Shown in pieces: positions 6,963-17,100 of a stretch of 21,609 nucleotides of DNA. Source of the stretch: Oscillospiraceae bacterium (GTDB taxonomy: Bacteria; Bacillota; Clostridia; Oscillospirales; Acutalibacteraceae); the NCBI GenBank assembly GCA_902774165.1, contig CACYHJ010000009.1:1-21609 (forward strand), given 5' to 3'. The notes under the pieces are model-generated. The model was given only the letters and a program-made list of their open reading frames with translations, was not told the origin of the DNA and did not search any database. The translations under genes and the position numbers were made by a program. Position 1 is the stretch's first letter. Every line of letters starts with the position of its first letter.

Positions 6963-8552
6963 TTATTCATTAAAACAGCACCCGTTGATCCCTTCCGCAA
7001 TCGCCCGGAATACCGGCGCGCAGTCGATCGCGGGCGACGTGCCGTCGTCCCTCACCACCGTTACGGCGTAAGTCGTGCCGCCGCAGGCAAAATACCCGCA
7101 GAACCAGGTGCGAAGCAGCTCTTTCCCTTCCGGAAACTCTCCGCTCTGCGCCGTCGCGGTTTTACCGGCGGCGGACATTCCCTCCGGCTGCGCGTTTTTT
7201 CCGCTGCCCTCCGAAACGGTTTTTTCGAGCATTGCGTTCAACGTCGCAGCGGTCGCCGGACTGACGGCCCGGACACCGGGCGGGTTCCGCCATTCTGCGA
7301 CCGAACGGCCGGAGACGTCCAGCTGTTCCATCAACAGATACGGCGGATTCAGGATCCCGCCGTTGGCGACTGCGGCGTAAACGGCGGTCATCTGCAGCGG
7401 CGTTGCGGAAAACGTCCCCTGTCCGAAGGCAAAATTCGCCAGCTCCCCCGGAGCGGACAGCAGCCGCTCCTCCGGCAGCGTTCCGGCAGCTGCGGACATC
7501 CCCTCCGCCAGCACGATTTCTCTCCCGAAACCGAATTTTTCCGCCTGCCGAAGCAGCTTCTCCGGGCCCAGCTCCAGCGCGAGGGTGATAAAATACGGAT
7601 TGCAGGAATACGCCAGAGCGGACGCCATATCCAGATCCCCGTGACCCTCGTGCTTATGACAGCGGAACACGGTATCCCCCACCGTCACCTCTCCGGTGCA
7701 GGCGTACGTCCGGTCGGCGGCAATCCCGTTTTCCAACGCCGCGGCCGCGGTCACCAGCTTGAACACAGATCCCACGGCGTAGGGCGTCAGCGCCCGGTTC
7801 AAAAACGGGGATCCCGTCGCGTCAAGGCTTTCGCCGGGATTCGCCGGGTCAAACGCCGGGAAGCTTGCCGAGGCGAGGATTGCGCCGGTATCCGCGTTCA
7901 GCACAATCGCCGCGCCGCGGTCCAGGCCGCCCTGTGCGGCGGCTTCTTCGCAGATTTTCTGAATCCTGCCGTCAAGGGTCAGACGCACGCCGCCCTTGGC
8001 GTTATAATTCGTTTTCACAAGATCGATATCCTCGGTGGGGATCGCGCCGCCCCGCGCGTCCGTGCGGTAAACCGCGTCCACCGAGCCGGACGCGGCGGAG
8101 AGCAGCGCGTCGAAGCTCTTTTCGACGCCCGCGACGCCTTCCCCCGCGCCGTTGAGATAGCCGAGAATATGACACGCCGAGGAGCCGGAATACCGGACGT
8201 ATTCGTCGTAATATTTCACACAGCCCGCGTCCGGCTGTTTATAAAACGTGCGCACGGTACAGGGCTTGGCCCGGTTGAGCTTCTCTTCTTCGCCGGGAAG
8301 CAGATTGCCGGCAAGCAGCGCCCTCGCCGTATCACAGGGCAGAACCGCAGCGTGGCGCAGCACCCGGGCGTTGACCAGCGGGACGTAATTCCGGTCATAA
8401 ATATATCCGCGGCTGCGCGCCACGGTAATCCGCCGGGAGGACCGCGCCGCGCCCACCGCGCCGAGATCCGAAGTCATCAGAAAGGTCAGCCGGGAGACAA
8501 GGCCGACGATCGCAAAAAGAAAAACCGAAAGAAGAATCAGCGCTCGTTTCAT
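6963..8552 (-). CDS. Class B penicillin-binding protein (D,D-transpeptidase)
   Basis: 529 residues from the chosen start. An N-terminal membrane anchor (MKRALILLSVFLFAIVGLVSR) is followed by the dimerisation-domain signature RSRGYIYDRNYVPLV, an EGVAGVEKSFD segment, and a transpeptidase domain with the catalytic SxxK as SVFK (Ser262, Lys265) and SxN as SCN (316-318). The third motif reads KTATAQSG (464-466 KTA) where KTG is usual. No PASTA domain follows. It crosslinks peptidoglycan stem peptides outside the membrane; whether its job is elongation, division or sporulation cannot be told, since no rod, ftsW or spo gene is beside it. The frame is open to a TTG at 8573 and an ATG at 8561, but all upstream ribosome sites are weak, so the start (ATG 8552, charged residues then hydrophobic anchor) is only moderately certain. 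Confidence 0.88.
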   Translation of the reverse strand: MKRALILLSVFLFAIVGLVSRLTFLMTSDLGAVGAARSSRRITVARSRGYIYDRNYVPLVNARVLRHAAVLPCDTARALLAGNLLPGEEEKLNRAKPCTVRTFYKQPDAGCVKYYDEYVRYSGSSACHILGYLNGAGEGVAGVEKSFDALLSAASGSVDAVYRTDARGGAIPTEDIDLVKTNYNAKGGVRLTLDGRIQKICEEAAAQGGLDRGAAIVLNADTGAILASASFPAFDPANPGESLDATGSPFLNRALTPYAVGSVFKLVTAAAALENGIAADRTYACTGEVTVGDTVFRCHKHEGHGDLDMASALAYSCNPYFITLALELGPEKLLRQAEKFGFGREIVLAEGMSAAAGTLPEERLLSAPGELANFAFGQGTFSATPLQMTAVYAAVANGGILNPPYLLMEQLDVSGRSVAEWRNPPGVRAVSPATAATLNAMLEKTVSEGSGKNAQPEGMSAAGKTATAQSGEFPEGKELLRTWFCGYFACGGTTYAVTVVRDDGTSPAIDCAPVFRAIAEGINGCCFNE

Positions 8553-8677
8553 AAAACACATCACCGAAAACAAGGATTTCCCGTTTTTCTGAAATTATCA
8601 CGCCGACAAACGCAGAAGATCCCGAAAGCAATTCTTACCCCGGGGCGGGAATTTTCGGATTCTGTAAAACAGGAAAA

Positions 8678-8720
8678 AGAAAAAGCCTCCGAACCGTTCG
8701 GCGGAAGCTTTTTTCTTTTC
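8678..8720. terminator. Intrinsic terminator after nudC, with T-runs on both strands
   Basis: Core stem CCGAA-CCG-TTCGG, extended outward by AGCCT/AAGCT pairings across a bulge (8684-8710). The minus strand then reads GGCTTTTTCTTTTTCC, fitting the end of the minus-strand nudC unit (stop at 8746). The plus strand reads TTTTTTCTTTTC, but no plus-strand gene needs it. Confidence 0.7.
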
Positions 8721-8745
8721 TGTGCGTGAACCGGTTTTCATTCTG

Positions 8746-9537
8746 TCAGACGGATCCGGTTCGGAACGCCTCGATCATTTCCCGGGTGAGGGAAAAGCCG
8801 TCGTCGCCGAAATCAATCTCCTCCGGCAAAAACCAGCGGCCCTCTTTCAGCTCCTCGTGATCGACGCGGATCTCGTCGTCCCCGTCCGCCTCGCAGAAGA
8901 ACCCGTAAAGCAGACTGCCGCTCAGCCCCCAGGGCTGGGAGTGCCAGAACCGCAGATTTTTTACCCGCAGCCCCGTCTCCTCCAGAACCTCCCGGTGTAC
9001 CGTCTGCTCCGCGGTCTCGCCGATTTCGGAATATCCCGCAACCAGCGCCCATTTCGCGTTTTCCCGGTTATATTTTGTCAGGCAGATCCGCCCGCGGGAG
9101 AGCACACCGACGATCACCGCCGGGTCGATGCGCGGATAGACCGTATTGCCGCAGTCGCAGACCATCGCCCGCTCGGTCCCGCTGTGGCGCATCCCGCGCC
9201 CGCACCGCCCGCAATAACGGTTGCTGCGGTACCAGCGGATCAGATGCAGCGCCGTCGCGCCGGCAAACGCAGGATCCTTCTGCGGCGCGTCCCGCATCTC
9301 CCAGGGAGAGCGGTATTCAAAATCACCGAAAGGGTCCGCATCGGCGGAAAAATACCGCGCGTCCCCGTGCGTAAAGAGATATTGCTCCGCAGCGCCGACC
9401 TGCGACACCGTGGGAAACACGATATTTTCGCCGTCGTACGCAAACAGCAGCTTCTCGTCCCGGCAGCAGATCGCGAAATCTCCCGGAGAGGGAAGCTCCG
9501 TCCGGAACCGGTTGTCGATTTCATCCCGCAATTTCAT
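8746..9537 (-). CDS. nudC: NAD+/NADH diphosphatase NudC (Nudix hydrolase)
   Basis: 263 residues, the usual NudC size. Order of domains: a variable N-terminal region, a zinc ribbon (Cys109, Cys112, Cys127, Cys129 in YCGRCG...CDCG), then the Nudix domain with a complete Nudix box GX5EX7REUXEEXGU (Gly168 to Leu190, GYSEIGE...REVLEETGL), followed by SQPW (200-203), the extra motif that separates NudC from other Nudix enzymes. It hydrolyses NAD(H) to NMN(H) and AMP in the cytoplasm, and NudC proteins can also remove NAD caps from RNA. The start at 9537 follows AGGGGACAGGGA. It is the last gene of a minus-strand run with 34-base gaps to each earlier gene, so it is likely cotranscribed with the repeat-tail protein and the lipoprotein; no functional link between them is known. 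Confidence 0.93.
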   Translation of the reverse strand: MKLRDEIDNRFRTELPSPGDFAICCRDEKLLFAYDGENIVFPTVSQVGAAEQYLFTHGDARYFSADADPFGDFEYRSPWEMRDAPQKDPAFAGATALHLIRWYRSNRYCGRCGRGMRHSGTERAMVCDCGNTVYPRIDPAVIVGVLSRGRICLTKYNRENAKWALVAGYSEIGETAEQTVHREVLEETGLRVKNLRFWHSQPWGLSGSLLYGFFCEADGDDEIRVDHEELKEGRWFLPEEIDFGDDGFSLTREMIEAFRTGSV

Positions 9538-9571
9538 TCCCTGTCCCCTGTTTCTGTCCGTACGGCGTCGA

Positions 9572-10186
9572 TTATCGGCCCTCGGAAGGATTCTGTCCGG
9601 CGTTTTCCGCGCCCGGCACGGGCTGCGGATACTGCACGGGCTGCGGATACTGCGCGGACTGCGGATACTGCGCGGACTGCGGATACTGCGCCGGCTGTTG
9701 ATACTGTCCGGGCTGCGGATACTGTCCGGGCTGCGGATACTGTCCGGGCTGCGGATACTGTCCGGGCTGCGGATACTGCGCCGGCTGCGGATTCTGCCCG
9801 AGCTGATGATTCTGAATCGGCGGCGCGGAAAGCAGAACGGAAAGACAAACGGCGCCGTTCTGTTTCAGAAACAGCTCGATCTGGCTCACACGGCTTTTTA
9901 CTTTCTCTTTTACGACGCTTCCGGTAAAGCCCTCAAGATCCATTTCGTTCACATAAACGCCGGGGAGCAGCGCGTACATGATCCACGCCTCAATGATAAT
10001 TTTATCCCCGTCAAAGATCAGCTTGATCATCGACGGCGCAGAGACAATGCCTTTGCCCTTTTTAAACAGCTGCTCGCCCTTGAACGCGGTATAGGAGTAC
10101 CCCTCGGACTCAAGATATTGCTTGGCCCACTGAAAAACCGCGTCCGGCGCCAGCGGGGACTGGAAAACACTGCGATAACGTGACAT
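9572..10186 (-). CDS. Uncharacterised protein with a (YPQPGQ)n C-terminal tail
   Basis: 204 residues in two parts. Residues 1 to about 112 form a globular domain I cannot assign confidently: MSRYRSVFQSPLAPDAVFQWAKQYL, then basic FKGEQLFKKGKG and a beta-rich stretch with WIMYALLPGVYVNEMDLEGF. The shape resembles a small lipid- or membrane-associated domain, but this is only an impression. Residues 132-191 are ten 6-residue repeats of YPQPGQ type (variants NPQPAQ, YQQPAQ, YPQSAQ, YPQPVQ), a flexible Pro/Gln/Tyr-rich tail. No signal peptide or clear membrane helix is present, so it is probably cytoplasmic. AGGAG lies 12 bases before the ATG. It is sandwiched between a lipoprotein gene (34-base gap) and nudC (34-base gap) on the same strand. 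Confidence 0.75.
   Translation of the reverse strand: MSRYRSVFQSPLAPDAVFQWAKQYLESEGYSYTAFKGEQLFKKGKGIVSAPSMIKLIFDGDKIIIEAWIMYALLPGVYVNEMDLEGFTGSVVKEKVKSRVSQIELFLKQNGAVCLSVLLSAPPIQNHQLGQNPQPAQYPQPGQYPQPGQYPQPGQYPQPGQYQQPAQYPQSAQYPQSAQYPQPVQYPQPVPGAENAGQNPSEGR
9614..9793 (-). repeat. 18-bp in-frame tandem repeat, about 10 units
   Basis: Ten near-identical 18-bp units encode the YPQPGQ-type tail of the surrounding gene. The middle copies are identical or nearly so at the DNA level (CTGCGGATACTGTCCGGG on the plus strand), which favours length variation by slippage between strains. Confidence 0.9.
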
Positions 10187-10220
10187 AATTCTTTCAATCT
10201 CCTGTCTTATGTTTTATTGT

Positions 10221-11027
10221 TCAGGATTCCTGCGGGGGTCGGGTGGTGATTTCCTGCAGCACCGTGCCGGAATCAATCGTCACAATCCGCTTGCCCTCGC
10301 TGTCGTTGGAAAAGGTAAAGCGCAGCGGATAGCCGCGGGCGTCGGCGTCGTAATAGGGGAACTCCAGCGAAAACTCATCCCCGACGCCCTCCTTCAGCGC
10401 GTAGATCCCGGATTCCGCGTAAAACGCCTTGAAATCCTCCGGGGAGACCGTGATGCGGAAGCTGTCCCCCAGTCGCGCGTACCGGAGGGGCGTAAAGGCG
10501 TCGGGCTCCGGCTGATAATAATAGGGAAACTTGACGGTGGCGTAATACTCGGTACCGTCGGAGAAAAACGCGCGGCTGTCGCAGAACAGATACGTCGGAT
10601 CCCCCTGCGCGTCCGTTGTTTCAATCACGGACCAGGTCACAAGATCGCCGCTGACGGCAAGATATTCCACCCGCAGCGCGCCGGCGTAGGGATAAACCTT
10701 GATCTCCCCCTCGGCGTCTGCGGACTCAACGGCAGACTTGATCTCCTCCAGCGTTTTTTCGGTATAAACAAAGGCGGTGCCGTCGTCCACCGCCGCCAGC
10801 TTCACGCCGGGCAGCGGCACAGTCAGGGAGATCTTCAGGCCGGTATCGGTGAGCACAACCTCGTCCGCGCTGTGTTTCACGCCGGTCTTTTCCCGGTTTT
10901 CCGTGGTGATCACAGCCGTCGTCTCTGCCGGCGCCGTCGTTCCCTCCGGATCCGCCGGTTTTGCTTTACAGGAGCAAAGCGCCGGAAGCAGGCAGCAGAC
11001 CGCCGCAAGAAATACAATTCTTTTCAT
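10221..11027 (-). CDS. Uncharacterised lipoprotein
   Basis: 268 residues. The N-terminus MKRIVFLAAVCCLLPALCSC fits a lipoprotein signal peptide with a slightly atypical lipobox LCSC, giving a lipidated Cys20. A Thr/Glu/Pro-rich linker (TTAPAETTAVITTENREK) leads to a beta-rich domain with no motif I recognise; TDTGLKISLTVPLPGVKLAAVDDGTAFVY, a KFPYYYQPEPDAF segment and LEFPYYDADARGYPLRF are its most distinctive stretches. It is presumably anchored on the outer face of the membrane. AGGAGAG lies 7 bases before the ATG. It is the first gene of the lipoprotein, repeat-tail protein, nudC run. No good promoter is visible in the 110 bases after the giant gene, so some expression may depend on readthrough. 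Confidence 0.72.
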   Translation of the reverse strand: MKRIVFLAAVCCLLPALCSCKAKPADPEGTTAPAETTAVITTENREKTGVKHSADEVVLTDTGLKISLTVPLPGVKLAAVDDGTAFVYTEKTLEEIKSAVESADAEGEIKVYPYAGALRVEYLAVSGDLVTWSVIETTDAQGDPTYLFCDSRAFFSDGTEYYATVKFPYYYQPEPDAFTPLRYARLGDSFRITVSPEDFKAFYAESGIYALKEGVGDEFSLEFPYYDADARGYPLRFTFSNDSEGKRIVTIDSGTVLQEITTRPPQES

Positions 11028-11053
11028 TCATATCTCTCCTATCGAAACTATCC

Positions 11054-11079
11054 TCGGCGCAAAAAAAGAAACGCGCCGA
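11054..11079. repeat. Short inverted repeat in the lipoprotein leader
   Basis: TCGGCGC (11054-11060) and GCGCCGA (11073-11079) form a 7-bp stem around an A-rich (plus) or T-rich (minus) 12-base loop. On the minus strand it lies about 27 bases before the lipoprotein start. Its role is unknown; the T-run is in the loop, so it is not a standard terminator. Confidence 0.45.
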
Positions 11080-11085
11080 TACAAA

Positions 11086-11127
11086 ACAAATACGGGTACG
11101 GGGAATTCCCCGTACCCCTGTATTTGT
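11086..11127 (-). terminator. Long hairpin terminator of the giant surface-protein gene
   Basis: GGGTACGGGG-AATT-CCCCGTACCC (11094-11117) is a perfect inverted repeat, extended past a 2-base bulge by ACAAATAC/GTATTTGT (11086-11093 with 11120-11127), giving an 18-bp stem. It lies 9 bases after the stop of the minus-strand gene. The run that follows on the minus strand (TTTGTTTTGTATC) is only moderately T-rich. Confidence 0.7.
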
Positions 11128-11136
11128 TCTTTCAGC

Positions 11137-14100
11137 TTATCTGCCTCTGAAGAGGGTCTGGATCGCCTTGAGCAGTCTCGCCCACCAGCTGAAGATTCTC
11201 TGCCAGAAGGACATCTGAATTTCCTTGACGAAGGAGGAAACCGTCTCGAAGACGCTGCCGTCCGTCGGCTGATAGGGAGAAGCGGAATCAACGCTCAGCG
11301 TGACGGCGATTCTCGAATTGACGTCCTCGCTCGTCAGGGTGTAGGTGGATCCGGTCGCCTCGCCGATGGGCTGTCTTGCGCCGTTTTCATCCTCACGGTA
11401 CCAGGTGATGGTGATGTACTGCATCATCGCGCTGGGAACGCCGGGGATCGTAACCGTCAGCGTATCGCCGACGTAGGTGCCGCCGGAAATCACGGGCTCG
11501 AGGCGTACATACGCATTGGTGACCGTCAGAGGAACGATCTGCGTGACCGAGTCGTAGTTGGTGTTGTCGGTCGGCGTGAAGCGCATCTCATAGGTGTTGT
11601 AGACGCCGATGTTCGCGGGAACGTCAGACGCAAGGACGTAAGCGAAGGTACCGTCGCCCTGCTCCCCGTCATAAACCGCCTGGCCGACGCTCTGGCCGTA
11701 TTCGATGCTCGCGGCGGTCGGGAAGGTGTAGGTGATGCCGGCGGACTCAAGCGACGCTTTGTCGATGTTGATCTTGACCTGAGTTCTGTTGGTGATGGTC
11801 AGCGAGTAGTTGCCGGCCGCTGCGCCCTGCAGGGCGGGAACGGTGAAGGAAACCGTCTTGTTTCTGCCTGCGTCGGCATTCGCCACCATACCGGTGACAG
11901 ACGCGGGAAGATAAACGTCGTCGGAATCTCTCAGCACGCCGTTCAGATCGGAGAAGCGGACGACGATGTCGTTCGCAACGCCGTTGTAAACCTTATCCTC
12001 GGCGTAAGCGGTGGCGGACAGCGGCGCCTTTGTGACGTGGATCGTGCCGGTGCGGGTCGCGATGGTGTAGTTGCTGCTTCTCAGCTGCGCGGCGTTCACG
12101 GTCACATAATAGGGAGACGTGGTCGCGTTGACGGGAGAATACTGAACGTAGGTGGTGGTGACGGTGGGCTCAACGCCGAAGACGGAAAGCAGGGTCTCGT
12201 CTTCATAGAGCGCGCCGTCGCTGACCGTATAGGTAAGCTCCGGAACCGGATCGCCGTAGCGGACTCTCGTGCTGCCCGCGGTGAGGATGATCGCCTTCGG
12301 CGTTACGGGAACGGCGACGCGGATGGTCGCGGTGCGATAGTTGCCGTCGGTGCTCTCATAATTCACGGTGTACTGCTTCGCGGAGCCGGTGTTGCTGACC
12401 TCGGGAACCGGGGTCTCGCCGTCCACAAGCGCCCAGGTGAAGGCCTTCGCCTCTTCCTCGTCGCCGATTCTCGCGGCGATATACGCCTGCAGTTCTTCGT
12501 TCGTCAGGTGCGCCCTGCTGTCGTACGGTCTGGAATCCAGCGCAAGTCCGTTGGGCAGGCCCGCGATATAGGGGGAGGTGATCTTGTTGACGGTGATCGT
12601 CAGGGCGTCGGTGACAACGGTGATCTCATAGTTCGCGTTGTTGCCGACGGCGGAGATCGTGCTCATGTCGATGCTGCACACGCCTGCCGCGGGATTCAGC
12701 ACGCCGACGGTGGTATCGTTGGCAATGCGGAAGGTGGAGCGGTCTCTGGACATCACGCCGGTGATGTTGTAGAAGTAGGCGATCAGGCCGGCGGTCTCGG
12801 GATTCGCAAGGCCCGCGCTGTAATCGACGATGGGCGTTCTCATGCCGACTGCCGCGGTAACGGGCGCCGGGGAGATTCTGGCGGTCGAGGTGCCTTCGAT
12901 CAGGTTGTAGTTGTCGGCTTTTTCACCCAGCAGGTAGACGCCGGAGAGATCCGCCGCAACCGCGTCGCCGCAGTTGTAGTCGACAAAGGCGACGCGCGCG
13001 TTTCTGGTGTTCAGCTCAACCTTCGACGCGTCCTCGCTGCACAGACCGTCGGCAATCACAGCCGGAGTCTCGGCGTTGACGAACGTCGCCTTGGTGGTGC
13101 CGTCGTAAACCTTGTCGTTCACGGCGAAGCTGACGGTCAGGTCACGTTTGGTGATGGTCATGGTGCCGACAAACGTGCCGTATTCGGAGGCGTAAACGCC
13201 GTCGCTGGTGGCGTCGTAGCTGATGATATAGGTGCCCACGTTCACGGGGACGGCGGTCTCGCCGTTGTACTTCACGGTGAATTCGCCGGTGTAGGGAACG
13301 TCTTCCTCGCCGAGTCTGCTCGCGTCGAAGGCGACGGTGGCGACATGGCCCTGCGCGTCGTAGACGACAGTGTTTTCATAGCTGCGGATGATCCAGTCCT
13401 GATTCAGCGTGGGAAGCTGAGGAGATACCGGATCGGTGGTGATGGTCAGCGTGCCGACGTAGTTGTCGATCGCCGTTCTGACGGTGATGGTCAGCACAAG
13501 CTGCTTGCCTTCGTAAACAACGCCGTCTCTTTCTTCCAGCAGAAGGCTTCTTCTGGTGGAAATCACAGTGGAGGGATCATCGGCGAACGCCCACTGATAG
13601 GTGTAGTAGTCCACGTTGGAGGGGTTGACGCCGGAAAGGTCGGGATAAACGTGACCGGTCACCATGAGCTGGCCGCCCAGCTGGAGCGTGCCGGTGATGG
13701 TTGCGGGCGTGACGTTGACCGTGCCGTACAGGCCGGTGGCGACAGGCCAGAAGTTATCCGCGTTGGCGCCGGAGGCGCTGAAGGTCACGACGAAGTTGCT
13801 GCCGGAATCGGAAACGTTGATCACGTCGTTCGCTCTCGCGAAGGTGATCGCGCCTTCCACGGGAACCCCGTTGTAGGTGAAGGACACGGTGTCCATATCC
13901 GCGTTGCGCTGCGCCTGCTGAAGGGTGGTGTCCGCGTTATAGACGTAGGACAGGGCGCCCAGGGCGTTGATCGCGGTCTGCACGGTTTCCGCCGGCAGGA
14001 CCGCTTTCTGAACGGTCAGGATCGCGGACGCGCCGAGGGTCACGGTGTAGTTCGGGTCGACGACCAGATCAGGCTGCTGCGCCGCGGTGTAGGTACCGTC

Positions 14101-17100
14101 CGCGTTGCAGGCGGTCAGGATGTTATAGGTGCCCACGTTGTTGCCCTTGACGTAATTCGTCGTCGCGGCAATCGAGCCGGAGAAGACGGCGGACGCGTCA
14201 ACGTTGGGATCCTCGGGCAGATAGGTGAACGCGGTCGGCGCGTCGTCGGTGAAGTCGATCGTCATATCCTGCGGGACAAGGTGGACCGCCTTCGGAACAA
14301 CGGTCAGCGTACCGGACTGCCGTGTGACGTAATAGTTCGTCAGGGTTTCGTTGCCGTAGGAGGCAAAGATATAGTAGCTGCCGACGCCGTCGGTGAACCG
14401 GTCATAAGACGCGCCGGTGAAGCTGTCGGTCTTGACGTATTTGAAGACAATGCTCTGGGTGTAGGACTCGGTGAACAGATCCGCCGCGCCGGGGATCTCG
14501 TTGCCCTCGCTGTCCACATACCGGACAAGGGTCGCGTCCGCCGCGGGAATCTCGCCGTATACGGCGGTCGCGTCGGGAGCGACGATCTTCAGTTCTTTCT
14601 TGGCGACGGTAAAGGTGTCGCCGGTGAAGGTGAAGTTATAGTTGTCGGAGGTCAGATTGAAGGTGCCGTCCACTGCAACAGTGACCGTCGTGCCCGCGTC
14701 GGTGGCGGGGGTATAGTTGCTGGTCAGGTGCATCGTGGTGTAGTTTGCGGGAGCAAGGCCTGCGATATTGCCGACCATCAGGATCTCGCCGCCGTTGTCG
14801 ACCAGATAGGAATCCACCGTGCCGCTCTTGCCGGTCCACCCGGAGAAGCTCCAGGTATAGTCCGCGGAAGCGGGGGCGGGCATACCGTAAGTAATGCTCG
14901 CGCTCTGATAGGAACCGGTCACGGTGACGGTGCGCTTGGTGACGGGAACCGTCACGGGCACGTCGACCGTCTCATAGTTGGCCGTATCGGTCGGGGTGTA
15001 GACGAAAAGATAATTGTAGCTGCCCGCCTGCGGAACCGCGTCGGGATTCTTCGGGACGAAGGTACCGCTGCTGTTGACCGTGCTGGGGTTCTCCGCCGCG
15101 ACGTCCGCAAGGGTGCGCAGCGGGTCGTAGACCGCGGACGCGATCGTGGGCGCGGTGTAATCCGAAGGCTTCGGGGTTGCCTTGGTGATCGTAATGGTTC
15201 TGCAGACGATCGCGCTGATATTGTAGCAGCCCGCCTTCGTGCCGGTAAGGGTCAGCGTCGTGCCGTTGGGCAGAATGACCTCGCCGGAGCCCACGTTGCC
15301 GCCGTTCGGGTAGTTGTAGGTCACGTTCGCGAGAGAGTAGTGGGTGCCGAAAACGTCCGCAATATGAACGTGTTCATCGTCGATGCCCTCGATCGCGAAA
15401 TCGCTGGGCGTGAACGTATAGGACGCGGAGTTGACCACGTTCCCGGTGACCGGATCCTTCGCGTAGGTGACGCTGGCCGCGTCGCCGGTGGGACCGACGT
15501 AGACCGTCATATTTCTGGGGGCAACGGAAAGCGTCGCGGTATTGTTCACGGAATTGATGTAGAAGTTTGTGCCGGTGATCGGGCCGCTCGTCGTCGCGAG
15601 CGTCATGGTGTAGCTGCCCGCAAGGGTCTCGCCGGGCGTATACGTCACGGCATTGGTGCCGCTGACGACCTGAACGAGTCCCTTGACCGCGTCGACGAGC
15701 TCGGTTTTCAGCGCGCCGGAGAGCGCCGTACCGTCGGCGGCGCTGCCGTGGACCGTGAAGTCGTTGCCGCCGGGCGTGCCGCTGATATAGTCGGCGGGAT
15801 CGAACTCCGCGCCGTAGACGACGGACGCGCCGTTCAGGTTGACCGCAACCTTCAGCGGGTTGACCGTGACCGCCACGTTGAAGTCGTCGGAATCGACAAG
15901 ATAGTTAAACTCCTTGCCGCTCTTGGGCGTGGCGACCACCTTGAAGGCGGAGCCGGACTGAGCGACGGTGGGCAGCGTGGCGCCCGTATACGCGGTGTTC
16001 TCGTCGCCCCAGGTGTAGTCGAAGTCCCCGAGGAACGCGCTTGTCGCCGCCTCGGCGATGCCGGTGCCGCTCGTGTTGTAAAGCGGGATGGCGCTCAGGG
16101 GCGTGGAATAGGTGACCGTGTAGCTCTTGTCGACAAAGCCGGGCGTGGCGGGCGTGATGGTCACGCCGAAGGTGCCGGTGCACGCCGCGCGGTTTTTCGC
16201 GGTGTTGGCAGGCAGATTATACTTGATCGTCCAGGAGCCCGCGTCCTTGGGAAGGCCGCTGACCGCGTCCGCCTCGGCGATCACCGTGCCGTCGGCGCGG
16301 GTGCCGTAATATTGATAGGTAAACGAATTCTCGTTGGTGGAGGTGCTGCTGAACGCAGCGTCCAGAATATTCGTCTGGGGATAGCCGGCAATATTCGTAT
16401 AGGTATTGTCGCCCACCAGAGTGCCGTTGCTGGCGGCCGTCAGCTGAAGGTCTTCCTTGGTAAGCGCCTCGGCGTCATACTCGAAGGTGCCGTTGGCAAG
16501 GGGGGAGAAGGTCAGCTGCTCCACCGGCATTTTGTGATAGTCGAGATAGATGAAGATATAGCTTGACTGCGGCGCCGTCGTGCTGTTGCTCGTCGTCTCG
16601 ACGCGGTCGTTATGCTCTGCGCCGAAGTACCGATACTCCCAGATGGTGCTGGTATCGGTCTTCTGCCAGATCGTATCCAGCGGGATGTTCGCCGTCGCCG
16701 GATAGCCGCCGTCCGCGGAAGAATACGACGCATAGCTGACCTTTTTCAGCTCATACTGGAACAGATTGGCCGCGTTGCCGGGGGTAAAGTTGTTGTTGAT
16801 GTTCGCGTTCGCGGCAACGTTCGTCGCCGTGGCGACCGTGCCGGAAGAAGCGTTGCTGATGCCGGTGTTTCTCGTGGGACCGTAGGAGGTCAGATTGCCG
16901 TCTTCGTCATAGTAACGGTAGACCAGCATCGTTTTTGCGTTCGTGTTTCCGGCGGAATTGACGCCGCGGTCCATACTCGAGGATGCGGCATTCGTCGTGT
17001 AGCTCTGCGTTCTGCCGTTGCTGTCCTTCGAGGTGCCGGCGGCAAGGTCGGAGGCGTTCGTGGGATAGAAGCCGTAGTTCTGAGAACCGAACGCGTCGTC

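Noticed and set aside
9614..9793. Possible CRISPR array
   Set aside because: The 18-bp units are directly adjacent without spacers and keep an open reading frame.
8722..9927. 401-codon plus-strand frame
   Set aside because: It is antisense to nudC and the repeat-tail gene, and its end is made of the repeat read in the wrong frame.
9221..10183. Plus-strand frame with repeated GLRIL units resembling leucine-rich repeats
   Set aside because: The pattern is the reverse reading of the 18-bp repeats that encode YPQPGQ in the minus-strand gene, which has a ribosome site and a convincing globular domain.
10777..16566. 1929-codon open frame on the plus strand
   Set aside because: It is antisense to the giant surface-protein gene, which has a signal sequence, recognisable domains, a ribosome site and a consensus promoter. 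The plus-strand translation is a Gly/Val/Arg/Asp-rich string without domains, explained by GC-rich codon use on the other strand.
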